From positions 2,665 through 8,579 of the forward strand of contig DCGA01000009.1 of assembly GCA_002314465.1 (NCBI GenBank): a DNA stretch of 5,915 nucleotides. The letters run 5' to 3'. This DNA is from a bacterium UBA1790. Its GTDB lineage: Bacteria > Bacteroidota > Bacteroidia > Bacteroidales > Muribaculaceae. The notes below the pieces were generated by a model. It ran no database searches. It was given only the letters and a program-made list of their open reading frames with translations, and had not been told where the DNA came from. A program made the position numbers and the translations under genes. The first letter of the stretch is position 1. Each line of letters begins with the position of its first letter. Below are positions 1 through 5,915 of the stretch, piece after piece.

Positions 1-716
1 CTGGACTGGGTAACATTGGTGCTGAGTACCAAGGGACCCGACACAACATAGGCTTTACGATATTGGATGCCCTTGCTGCGGCATCCAATGTTGTTTTTAC
101 CACCGAGCGTTACGGAGCGGTGGCTCGCCTGCGTGTCAAGAATGCACAGTTGGTGCTCCTCAAGCCCTCTACCTACATGAACCTGAGCGGCGAGGCTGTA
201 CGATACTGGAAAAACAAGGAGAATGTCGAACTTGAGAACATCCTCGTGGTGGTCGACGACATCGCTCTGCCTTTCGGTGCCATCAGGCTCCGCGGCAAGG
301 GTGCCGATGGCGGTCACAATGGGCTCAAGAACATCAATAACCTGTTGCAGACCCAGAACTATGCACGCCTTCGCTTTGGCGTGGGAAGCGACTTCCCCCC
401 GGGTGGTCAGGTCGACTATGTGCTGGGACATCCTTCGGCCGAGGACAAGGCTATCTTGCCCGAACGTGCCGCTCTGGCTTGCGACGCCATCAAGGCATTC
501 TGCCTTTCGGGTCTCGCTTTTGCGATGAACCATTACAACCAGAATGCTGCGCCTAAGCCCAAGAAAGAGGCTCCTAAGGCCGAAGAGAAAGCCGAGGGCA
601 AGCCTTCGCTTCAGCAACTCGCAGCACAGGCTGCCGGTCCTGCCGAGAGTGAGGAGAAGAAAGAAGAGCCTGTGGGACTGCTGCAGCGTCTCATCAACAA
701 ATACAGTAAGAAGTAA
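1..716 (+). CDS. pth: Peptidyl-tRNA hydrolase, 5' partial, with C-terminal tail extension
   Basis: Cleaves the ester bond of peptidyl-tRNAs released early from ribosomes, recycling tRNA in the cytoplasm. The reading frame is open from base 3 and begins inside the N-terminal motif ([18 protein letters not shown]), so only about 6-8 residues are missing; 237 residues are visible. A TTG at 63 lies downstream of the catalytic His and is not the start. Family active-site residues are present: Asn at 12-14, catalytic His at 42-44, Asn of YMNLSG at 180-182, Asp of VVVDD at 258-260 and Asn of GGHNGLK at 318-320. The catalytic domain ends near AMNHYNQN (about 545). After it comes a 56-residue tail rich in Lys, Glu, Ala and Pro (546-713), which the roughly 190-residue classical family lacks. 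The stop is TAA at 714-716. The S4-domain gene follows after 6 nt and is probably translationally coupled. Family assignment is certain; the function of the tail is unknown. Confidence 0.97.
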   Translation, partial: GLGNIGAEYQGTRHNIGFTILDALAAASNVVFTTERYGAVARLRVKNAQLVLLKPSTYMNLSGEAVRYWKNKENVELENILVVVDDIALPFGAIRLRGKGADGGHNGLKNINNLLQTQNYARLRFGVGSDFPPGGQVDYVLGHPSAEDKAILPERAALACDAIKAFCLSGLAFAMNHYNQNAAPKPKKEAPKAEEKAEGKPSLQQLAAQAAGPAESEEKKEEPVGLLQRLINKYSKK

Positions 717-722
717 CCTGTT

Positions 723-1196
723 ATGAACGAAGTGAGAATAGACAAGTGGCTGTGGGCTACACGCATCTTCAAGACCCGCACCATCGCCACCGATGCCTGC
801 AAACTGGGACGTGTCACCATGGGCGGAACCAATGTGAAGCCCTCGCGCCTCATCAAGGTGGGTGACATCATCGCTGTGCGCAAGCCGCCGGTAACCTACA
901 CGTTTGAGGTGCTGGGTGTATTGCAAAACCGCGTGGGCGCAAAGCTTGTCCCCAACTATCTCAAGAATATTACCACTCGCGACCAGCTCGAACTGCTCGA
1001 GATGGTCAAGATCGACGGTTTCGTTAACCGACAAAAGGGTATGGGTCGTCCCACCAAGAAGGATGGCCGTGAAATCGCATCGTTCACCGACGAGGCTATC
1101 TTCGGCTTTGACGACGCTTTCGACTGGGGCGACGACGACAACCCGTTGTGGACTGCCGAGGAAGATGCGGCTCTCAACGAGAAACTCAACAAGTAA
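723..1196 (+). CDS. hslR: S4-domain RNA-binding protein, Hsp15/HslR type
   Basis: A 157-residue protein. Residues 1-60 form an S4 RNA-binding domain of Hsp15 type: RIDKWLWATRIFKTRT near the start, then the loop with KPSR and VGD that precedes the last strand. A middle segment (about 61-100) and a Gly-Arg-Pro-Thr-Lys-Lys-Asp motif (108-114) follow. In E. coli, Hsp15 binds free 50S subunits that still carry nascent-chain tRNA after premature dissociation; I infer the same kind of role here. The end differs from E. coli Hsp15, whose C-terminus is basic: residues 123-148 are strongly acidic (FDDAFDWGDDD and AEED). ATG at 723 is chosen because it lies 6 nt after the pth stop and gives the complete S4 domain. 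No Shine-Dalgarno sequence precedes it. A hairpin terminator lies 20 nt after the stop. The family is clear; the exact symbol is by homology. Confidence 0.9.
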   Translation: MNEVRIDKWLWATRIFKTRTIATDACKLGRVTMGGTNVKPSRLIKVGDIIAVRKPPVTYTFEVLGVLQNRVGAKLVPNYLKNITTRDQLELLEMVKIDGFVNRQKGMGRPTKKDGREIASFTDEAIFGFDDAFDWGDDDNPLWTAEEDAALNEKLNK

Positions 1197-1216
1197 CACG
1201 CTACGGCAAGATACAG

Positions 1217-1251
1217 CAAGGGGACGATGGATTCCATCGTCCCCTTGTTTT
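1217..1251 (+). terminator. Rho-independent terminator of the pth-S4 operon
   Basis: A perfect 14-bp stem (1217-1230 paired with 1234-1247) closes a 3-nt loop (1231-1233) and is followed by TTTT at 1248-1251. It lies between the S4 gene stop (1196) and the stop of the convergent nuclease gene (1258-1260). The T run favours the plus strand. The stem would also form in minus-strand RNA, but no T run follows it there, so use as a terminator for the minus operon is possible but less well supported. Confidence 0.88.
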
Positions 1252-1257
1252 GTACTA

Positions 1258-4200
1258 TCAGCGGCGGCAGAAGTCGGTGAAGTTGCAGTAAGTGCATGCT
1301 TTCTTCTCCGTCGGAGCCTGTGTGATTGAGTCGGTCCACAGTTTGCTTATGAAGAATGCAAGTTGCTGGCCGAATTCACCGATGAGTTTATCATCGTAAA
1401 ACCTGTCAACTTCGATTTCCACTTGTGTCTTTTTTGTGGATCTACCTCTGCCTTCGCTAAGGAAAGCACCGCTGTCTTTCATATCACTCAACTTATAAAT
1501 AATGGGAGCGATTTTCTCGATGCCCATCTTTTTTAGTTTGTCTCCGTTGGTCTGCATGTAGGCCATAGCATAGATGAGCAACTGCAAGATTGCCTCTGGA
1601 GGTTCCTGCGTGTCGGGGTTAAAGAAGTCTTCCACTTTACTATAAGAAGTCTTGTCTTCGCCCGTTTTGTAGTCGATGATGCGCAGTTGGCTGCCTATGC
1701 GGTCTATGCGGTCGGCCTTAAAGGTGAAGTTTATTGTCACGTCATCGGTGAGACGGAGCTTCAGTTTGTGCGTTTCCTCACATTCAATAACCTCAAGATA
1801 GCCGTCGCCTATCTTCTCCTTGTCATAGTCTAACGCGCGCACAACAAACGTCCTCATCGTTTCAAACAAGATGAATGCCTGTCCCGATAGCGGGTCGTCG
1901 AGGTGGTCGGCGGTTTTGTAGTTGAACGTGCGGTTGATGTTACGAGTGAGCAACTTGTCAAGCCCGTTTTTCTTGAACCGCTCAATGTCCTCTTTGTTGA
2001 ACATGGTTTTACGGTTGCCGTCGGCATCAGGTGCGGGATAGTAGAACTCCTGCAGCGTGTCGTGGACGATGGTACCAAACTGGCTCGCGTCCATGAAGTC
2101 GCTTGCCTGGTTGTCGTCGCTCAGTCCGCGCAAATGGTGGAAGTAGAACTTGAGCGGGCACTTGAGGAATTCCTTGATTGACGACGCCGAGAGGCAGGGT
2201 ACGGGGTTTACGGGATCGTTAACGTCTCCTTCGGTATACTTCTTCTTGATGTCGGCTTTTAATTTATCGTTGTTGATGATGATTTCCAGTTCCTTGGTAG
2301 TTGTAATGTTGGCAGTGCGTATTACGCGCTCCACGTTTGCGCCAAATACCTTGTGCAGCTGCTCAATGAAGCGCGATGGCTCGTTGACGTTGCTCGAGTC
2401 GCAATACAGTGTCACCTTACTTGCACGGCTGATGAGGCGATAGAGTCGATACATCTGTTCTGCATCGTTCTTCTCAACTGTAGGCATGTTGAATGCTGCC
2501 CTGAAGCGGTTGGGGATAAGTGACTGCGTATTGGCCTTGGGGGGCAGCGAGCCCTCGTTGGCCGACAAGATACGCAGGTCGTTAAAGTCCATGCAGCGTG
2601 TCTCGAGCAAGCCCATTACCTGGATTCCCACGCCCGATTTGCCATCGAAGGGCACCAGTGCGCTTGCTGTGGCGCGGTCTATGAGGTGGAAAATCGTATC
2701 GTCGTTAACCGGAAGCCCCACATTGTCTATGGCGATGCGCAGTTGGTTGAGCGCACCCACATAGAGCTGGATGAACGCGCGTTGCAGCGATAATGTGCCA
2801 TTGTGGTTATCTTCGTCGACGTGCTCTGTCTCCGATACACGGCCGTCAAGGTCCATACAGAATGCCTCCAGGCGGTTGATGAATGCCTTTACTTCGTCGG
2901 TGCTATTCATGCTGGTGTGCAGCGTGGTGAACAGCGGCTCGAGTGGCGTGCCGTTGAACCTCGCAGCGGGGATGTTAAACTCGCGCTGTTCCTCAATGCT
3001 GTTGTTGATGCCGAGCACGGTTTCGGTATAGGACATCTTGATGATGGGGTGTGACAGAATGTTGCGCACATCCTCGCGGTAGAACATCCACTCTTTGGTG
3101 GTATTGTTGAATGTCGCGTGGCGGTGGGCTATGGTTACCAGATGGATGAGTGTGGCAATGTTGCTTCGCCTGAGTGAATAACCCATCGTAATGTTGATGG
3201 CGCTCTCCTTTTTGTCCTTCTTGGAGGTGCCTGAAGTCCCTTGGGTGTATTTGTCTATGAGTGCATCGGGTATTGAGTTGAGCAGTGGCTCCAGCACCAC
3301 TTCATCGGGCAGGACAATCGCTGTTTCGGGCGAAACCTCGTCAATACCCTCAAATGCACATTTTGCCATGCCTACAACCGAGGGAACATAGTTTACGGTC
3401 ACGCTGGGGAAACCATCAATCTTATCTATTGCCACGGGCGACTTAAACGTCTTGGCAAGTTCGTCTATCACCGCTTTTGCAGGGTTTATGTCGTTATCAA
3501 GCGCTGGTGAAGCATTGTCCCACCAGAAGTCTGCTATCTGCTTCTTCTGTAGGCTCTTGAAGATAGAGATCTCGCTCTCGGAGAGCATGTCGTGGCCCAC
3601 CATGACTATGCGGCTAAATCCCAGTTCCTCGGGCTCAATGCCTTTAAGTTTGTCCACGGCATTGCGGTAGAGTTTGCCCTGTGTGGTAAATCCTTTTTCC
3701 TCAAGCAGTTGTCCGTATTTTTCGTAGATATAGGCAAGCTGGCTCCACAGCGTCAGGTATTTTCCCTGTACGCTGTCGGGGTCGCTGTTTTTAAACAAAT
3801 GCTCGTTCTCCTTGGAGGTTGGGGTAAAGTCCAACCCGAAAATGTTGCGCAGACTTTCCTGAAGTTCCGGGTTATCTTTGAGGTAGTCGGTTGCAATATC
3901 CCTTAGGTCGTTCAGATTAGTGTAAAGCGCCTTTGCGTTTACAAGATTCATGTCCACATCGTTGAAATCGCGGACTAAGATTTGTCCCCAGTGGGCAAAC
4001 TTGTCGAACGGACCTGCTTGTTCGCCCATCGATTGGCAGTAGGCTGCATAGGCAATAAACAATGTCTCGGTGGGTGATGCGATAATGGGGTTGCTATCGC
4101 GCATGATGTGGTCGACGAGGTCATTCATCGACATCAGTCGTGGCATTAATGCGTTGCCCTTTAGTTCTTTACCCAAGTAACGTTCAAGTTGTTGTGCACT

Positions 4201-4305
4201 GCGGCGGTTGGGAAGCACAAAGGCTATGTCGGCGAGCGACTTGCACATCTCGTCGTTGCTGGCGTAGTATTGTGCCACTTGCTGCAGGAATGGGAGTGTG
4301 TTCAT
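1258..4305 (-). CDS. addB: AddB-like PD-(D/E)XK nuclease with Fe-S cysteines
   Basis: A 1015-residue protein resembling the AddB subunit of AddAB helicase-nucleases, which process double-strand ends for RecA-dependent repair. The N-terminal half is helicase-like but degenerate: it opens with FLQQVAQYY and FVLPNRRSAQQLERYL (29-44), with no GxxGxGK[ST] Walker A. Later come INITMGY (370-376) and ANEGSLPP (582-589), matching conserved AddB-like segments. The C-terminal nuclease domain has His748 (GTIVHD), Asp865 (ADRID), Asp878 and Lys880 (IIDYKTG) and Gln908 (QLLIY). Cys716 (KCPLKFYF) plus Cys1004, Cys1007 and Cys1013 (C-x2-C-x5-C) match the four-cysteine Fe-S arrangement of AddB. ATG at 4305 follows an A/T-rich leader without a Shine-Dalgarno sequence. 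holB lies 56 nt upstream with no promoter recognised between, so cotranscription is likely. No addA gene is visible. Annotation pipelines may call it simply PD-(D/E)XK nuclease family protein; the symbol is by analogy. Confidence 0.9.
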   Translation of the reverse strand: MNTLPFLQQVAQYYASNDEMCKSLADIAFVLPNRRSAQQLERYLGKELKGNALMPRLMSMNDLVDHIMRDSNPIIASPTETLFIAYAAYCQSMGEQAGPFDKFAHWGQILVRDFNDVDMNLVNAKALYTNLNDLRDIATDYLKDNPELQESLRNIFGLDFTPTSKENEHLFKNSDPDSVQGKYLTLWSQLAYIYEKYGQLLEEKGFTTQGKLYRNAVDKLKGIEPEELGFSRIVMVGHDMLSESEISIFKSLQKKQIADFWWDNASPALDNDINPAKAVIDELAKTFKSPVAIDKIDGFPSVTVNYVPSVVGMAKCAFEGIDEVSPETAIVLPDEVVLEPLLNSIPDALIDKYTQGTSGTSKKDKKESAINITMGYSLRRSNIATLIHLVTIAHRHATFNNTTKEWMFYREDVRNILSHPIIKMSYTETVLGINNSIEEQREFNIPAARFNGTPLEPLFTTLHTSMNSTDEVKAFINRLEAFCMDLDGRVSETEHVDEDNHNGTLSLQRAFIQLYVGALNQLRIAIDNVGLPVNDDTIFHLIDRATASALVPFDGKSGVGIQVMGLLETRCMDFNDLRILSANEGSLPPKANTQSLIPNRFRAAFNMPTVEKNDAEQMYRLYRLISRASKVTLYCDSSNVNEPSRFIEQLHKVFGANVERVIRTANITTTKELEIIINNDKLKADIKKKYTEGDVNDPVNPVPCLSASSIKEFLKCPLKFYFHHLRGLSDDNQASDFMDASQFGTIVHDTLQEFYYPAPDADGNRKTMFNKEDIERFKKNGLDKLLTRNINRTFNYKTADHLDDPLSGQAFILFETMRTFVVRALDYDKEKIGDGYLEVIECEETHKLKLRLTDDVTINFTFKADRIDRIGSQLRIIDYKTGEDKTSYSKVEDFFNPDTQEPPEAILQLLIYAMAYMQTNGDKLKKMGIEKIAPIIYKLSDMKDSGAFLSEGRGRSTKKTQVEIEVDRFYDDKLIGEFGQQLAFFISKLWTDSITQAPTEKKACTYCNFTDFCRR

Positions 4306-4361
4306 TTTATTATTGTTTAGAGTTAAAGTTTCCTTATTAAAAGTGATGTTGCTTAATGCTG

Positions 4362-5483
4362 TTATCTCTTAATGAGAATGGTGGTGCGCACTGCCATGTC
4401 AAAGAGGATGATGCGTGCATTACCGTTGCCTTGGATTTCCTGTTCGGCACGGGTAAACTCGTTGAGCATGCGTTCCACGTTGTTCTCGTTGATGAACGGT
4501 GCAAACTTAATACTGAACTGTTCTTCCTCGCGCGTCATGTAGTTGAGGCCGGGGGTATGCAGGTTAGAGACGAAGTTCTCACGCACCTGGCGTGCGGCAT
4601 AGGTGAGGAAACGGCGCGATTTCTCGCGTTTCATCTCGGCAATAACATCACTCCATGCCTTGAGTTTCACGAGGTCGCGCATGTAGGCAAGGCGCATCAG
4701 TTCCACAAATCTCTCATGGAACTCGTGGTTTTCGTTGTCGGTTTGGAGCATGCGCACTGCCTGCGACACATTGCCGTCGGCGCTGGCTGCCATGGCCATG
4801 GCTTGCTGCTGGTCAATGCCGTAGGTCGACATCAGGTATGCGGCAATCTCGCCCAGGGGTACACGCATGAGTTCAATGCGTTGCGTGCGAGAGAATATGG
4901 TGGGTAATATAGCCTTGGCGTTGTCGCTCACAAATATGAACTTGCAGTCATCGTAAGGTTCTTCTATGAGTTTGAGCAACTTGTTGGCGCAGTCTTCGCG
5001 CATCTTCTCGGGCAGCCACATGATGTGCACTTTGTACTTTGCGGTAAATGCGCTCATGCTCATCTTGCGCATTATGTTGTCGCTCTCCTTAATGTAAATG
5101 TTGGGCTGCTGGTTTTCGATCTTAAGGGTGGCGAGCCAGGTTTGGAAGTCTTCTACGATGGGGTTTTCGTCAAGGTAATCTTTCCACTCGGGGATGAAGT
5201 CGTCACACACGCTCTCTTCGTGCTTCTTGTGGTAGGGGAACGAGTAGAACGTGTCGGTGTGGTTGAGCGATGCGTGTTGGCGGCACGACGGGCACACTCC
5301 GCATGGCTCTCCGCCGGTGCGGTTGGTGCAATGCAGGTACTGTGCCATAGCACGTGCCAGGGCCAGTTTGGGTGTCCCGACATCTCCGTGCAGGAGCAAT
5401 GCGTGGGGCAGGCGGTCGTTGTCGATGAGCTGACGCACACGGTTCACTGCCTGCTGGTTGCCAAGTATATCGCTGAACTTCAT
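4362..5483 (-). CDS. holB: DNA polymerase III subunit delta-prime (clamp loader)
   Basis: A 373-residue AAA+ protein of the DnaX/HolB family, which with delta and tau/gamma loads the sliding clamp onto DNA. The N-terminus has FSDILGNQQAVNRVRQLI (3-20) and LPHALLLHG (25-33), typical of the family. The P-loop position (GDVGTPKL, 33-40) lacks the canonical Ser/Thr after Lys, fitting a delta-prime subunit that does not hydrolyse ATP. A zinc module follows: Cys52, Cys61, Cys64 and Cys67. Then come NIYIKESDNIMRKMS, a segment ending in WLPEKM, and NKLLKLIEEP of the AAA+ core. The arginine-finger motif is SRTQR (198-202), with Thr where E. coli-type SRC has Cys. The rest is the helical C-terminal domain. 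ATG at 5483 lies about 20 nt downstream of a TATCTTTG promoter element. The AddB-like gene follows 56 nt after the TAA stop, probably in the same operon. HolB rather than DnaX is favoured by the P-loop and length. Confidence 0.95.
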   Translation of the reverse strand: MKFSDILGNQQAVNRVRQLIDNDRLPHALLLHGDVGTPKLALARAMAQYLHCTNRTGGEPCGVCPSCRQHASLNHTDTFYSFPYHKKHEESVCDDFIPEWKDYLDENPIVEDFQTWLATLKIENQQPNIYIKESDNIMRKMSMSAFTAKYKVHIMWLPEKMREDCANKLLKLIEEPYDDCKFIFVSDNAKAILPTIFSRTQRIELMRVPLGEIAAYLMSTYGIDQQQAMAMAASADGNVSQAVRMLQTDNENHEFHERFVELMRLAYMRDLVKLKAWSDVIAEMKREKSRRFLTYAARQVRENFVSNLHTPGLNYMTREEEQFSIKFAPFINENNVERMLNEFTRAEQEIQGNGNARIILFDMAVRTTILIKR

Positions 5484-5616
5484 AATAGAATGTGTTTAGA
5501 CTTCAAAGATACGGTTTTTTCCTCACATTTACAACCTTGTGCGTGTAAAAAGATTAGCACGAAATTATTATCCCATATTATTGGAGTTCTGTGAGTACTC
5601 CGAGTCCTCAGAATTA
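5484..5616. other. Intergenic region between lactonase gene and holB
   Basis: This 133-bp A/T-rich gap separates two minus-strand genes. It contains the candidate holB promoter at 5504-5535. Near the lactonase stop there are an 8-bp palindrome GAGTACTC (5593-5600) and a weak 5-bp stem with 9-nt loop (5583-5587 with 5597-5601). No T run follows on the minus strand, so I do not call a terminator for the lactonase gene. No small gene or RNA is recognised here. Confidence 0.6.
5504..5535 (-). promoter_or_regulatory. Candidate Bacteroidota housekeeping promoter for holB
   Basis: On the minus strand, TATCTTTG (5511-5504) matches the Bacteroidota -7 consensus TAnnTTTG exactly. Twenty bases upstream lies GTTG (5535-5532), three of four bases of the -33 TTTG element, and the spacing falls within the usual 19-21 range. 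The predicted transcription start near 5497-5500 would give a leader of only about 14-17 nt before the holB ATG, consistent with translation that does not use a Shine-Dalgarno sequence. The element lies in the only non-coding stretch over 100 bp in the window. Confidence 0.7.
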
Positions 5617-5915
5617 TTACAATATGGTAATGCACACGGGCATACCCACTGCGATGTCGTTTTCTTGCATATGGACAAGCGTACCGTCACTGTTGATGCG
5701 GTACAGTTCTATGACATTGCTGTCGCGGCAGGCACACATAAGAAGCGTACCACACGGTGTGATGGCAAAGTTGCGTGGGTGCTTGCCTGTGGGGTAAAAC
5801 GCTGTGCGGGTGAGTGTTCCGTCTACGTTTATGCCGAAAAGCGCGATTCCGTTGTTCACAACCCTCACGCTGGCATACAGCCACTTGCCCGAGGGGTGTA
5901 TATGGATATCGGCGG
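5617..5915 (-). CDS. Lactonase-family beta-propeller protein, C-terminal fragment
   Basis: The frame is open from the window edge to TAA at 5617-5619 and encodes the last 98 residues of a seven-bladed beta-propeller of the lactonase (6-phosphogluconolactonase, YbhE/Pgl-like) family. The signature runs in family order: ADIHIHPSGKWLYASVR, then GIALFGINVDGTL, then GKHPRNFAITPCGTLL, then DSNVIELYRINSDGTL, ending in MPVCITIL. The protein is therefore complete at its C-terminus and lacks roughly 250-300 N-terminal residues, which lie beyond base 5915. A GTG at 5868 is internal, not the start, because homologous sequence continues upstream of it. E. coli Pgl hydrolyses 6-phosphogluconolactone in the pentose phosphate pathway, but many Bacteroidota homologues are uncharacterised or exported; whether this one has a signal peptide cannot be seen. 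It is on the same strand as holB, 133 bp upstream, probably in a separate transcript. Confidence 0.9.
   Translation of the reverse strand, partial: ADIHIHPSGKWLYASVRVVNNGIALFGINVDGTLTRTAFYPTGKHPRNFAITPCGTLLMCACRDSNVIELYRINSDGTLVHMQENDIAVGMPVCITIL

Noticed and set aside
63..65. TTG as the start of pth
   Set aside because: The frame is open upstream and encodes the conserved GLGN and catalytic TRHN motifs, so the true start lies before base 1.
1258..4305. Defence-system nuclease or mobile-element cargo
   Set aside because: The protein matches AddB-type repair nucleases and is surrounded by housekeeping genes on both sides; there are no integrase, transposase, repeat or defence partner genes in the window.
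4306..4361. Possible separate promoter for the AddB-like gene
   Set aside because: The 56-nt gap is A/T-rich but contains no TAnnTTTG element on the minus strand, so cotranscription with holB is the simpler reading.
4356..4907. Plus-strand open frame of 183 codons opposite holB
   Set aside because: It lies wholly antisense to well-conserved holB codons, starts in the 3' gap, and its translation (His/Val/Leu-rich) resembles no protein family I know. It is a shadow of the real gene.
5025..5594. Plus-strand open frame of 189 codons opposite the 5' half of holB and its promoter
   Set aside because: It is antisense to the conserved P-loop and zinc region of holB and shows no recognisable domain; its length is explained by the base composition of the opposite gene.
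5583..5601. Small inverted repeat and GAGTACTC palindrome after the lactonase stop
   Set aside because: The stem is only 5 bp with a 9-nt loop and is not followed by a T run on the minus strand; too weak for a terminator or operator call.

Overview
The window carries ordinary chromosomal housekeeping genes from a Bacteroidota bacterium, most likely of the order Bacteroidales; I cannot place it at genus level. Four things point there. The peptidyl-tRNA hydrolase has the GLGNIG form of its N-terminal motif. None of the three visible start codons is preceded by a Shine-Dalgarno sequence. A TAnnTTTG-type -7 element (TATCTTTG) sits upstream of holB. The nuclease and DNA polymerase III delta-prime proteins look like Bacteroidota members of their families.

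Layout: (1) Bases 1-1196, plus strand, hold a two-gene operon: pth (5' end cut by the window edge) and, 6 nt later, an S4-domain RNA-binding protein of the Hsp15/HslR type. A strong hairpin terminator follows at 1217-1251. (2) Bases 1258-5483, minus strand, hold two genes read right to left: holB (delta-prime subunit of the clamp loader) and then a 1015-residue AddB-like PD-(D/E)XK nuclease with Fe-S cluster cysteines. They are 56 nt apart and probably cotranscribed. The plus and minus operons converge at the terminator. (3) Bases 5484-5616 are intergenic and contain a good candidate promoter for holB. (4) Bases 5617-5915, minus strand, hold the C-terminal 98 codons of a lactonase-family (6-phosphogluconolactonase-like) beta-propeller protein whose N-terminal part lies outside the window.

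How the genes fit together: pth and the S4 gene both concern peptidyl-tRNA and stalled 50S subunits, so the plus operon looks like a translation-rescue pair. holB and the AddB-like gene pair replication with double-strand-break processing. The lactonase is probably a separate sugar-metabolism gene.

I found no mobile element, CRISPR array, tRNA, rRNA or convincing new system. The observations most worth a second look are the 56-residue charged tail on Pth, the acidic tail on the S4 protein, and an AddB-like protein that keeps its nuclease and Fe-S motifs but has no visible Walker A motif and no AddA gene beside it.
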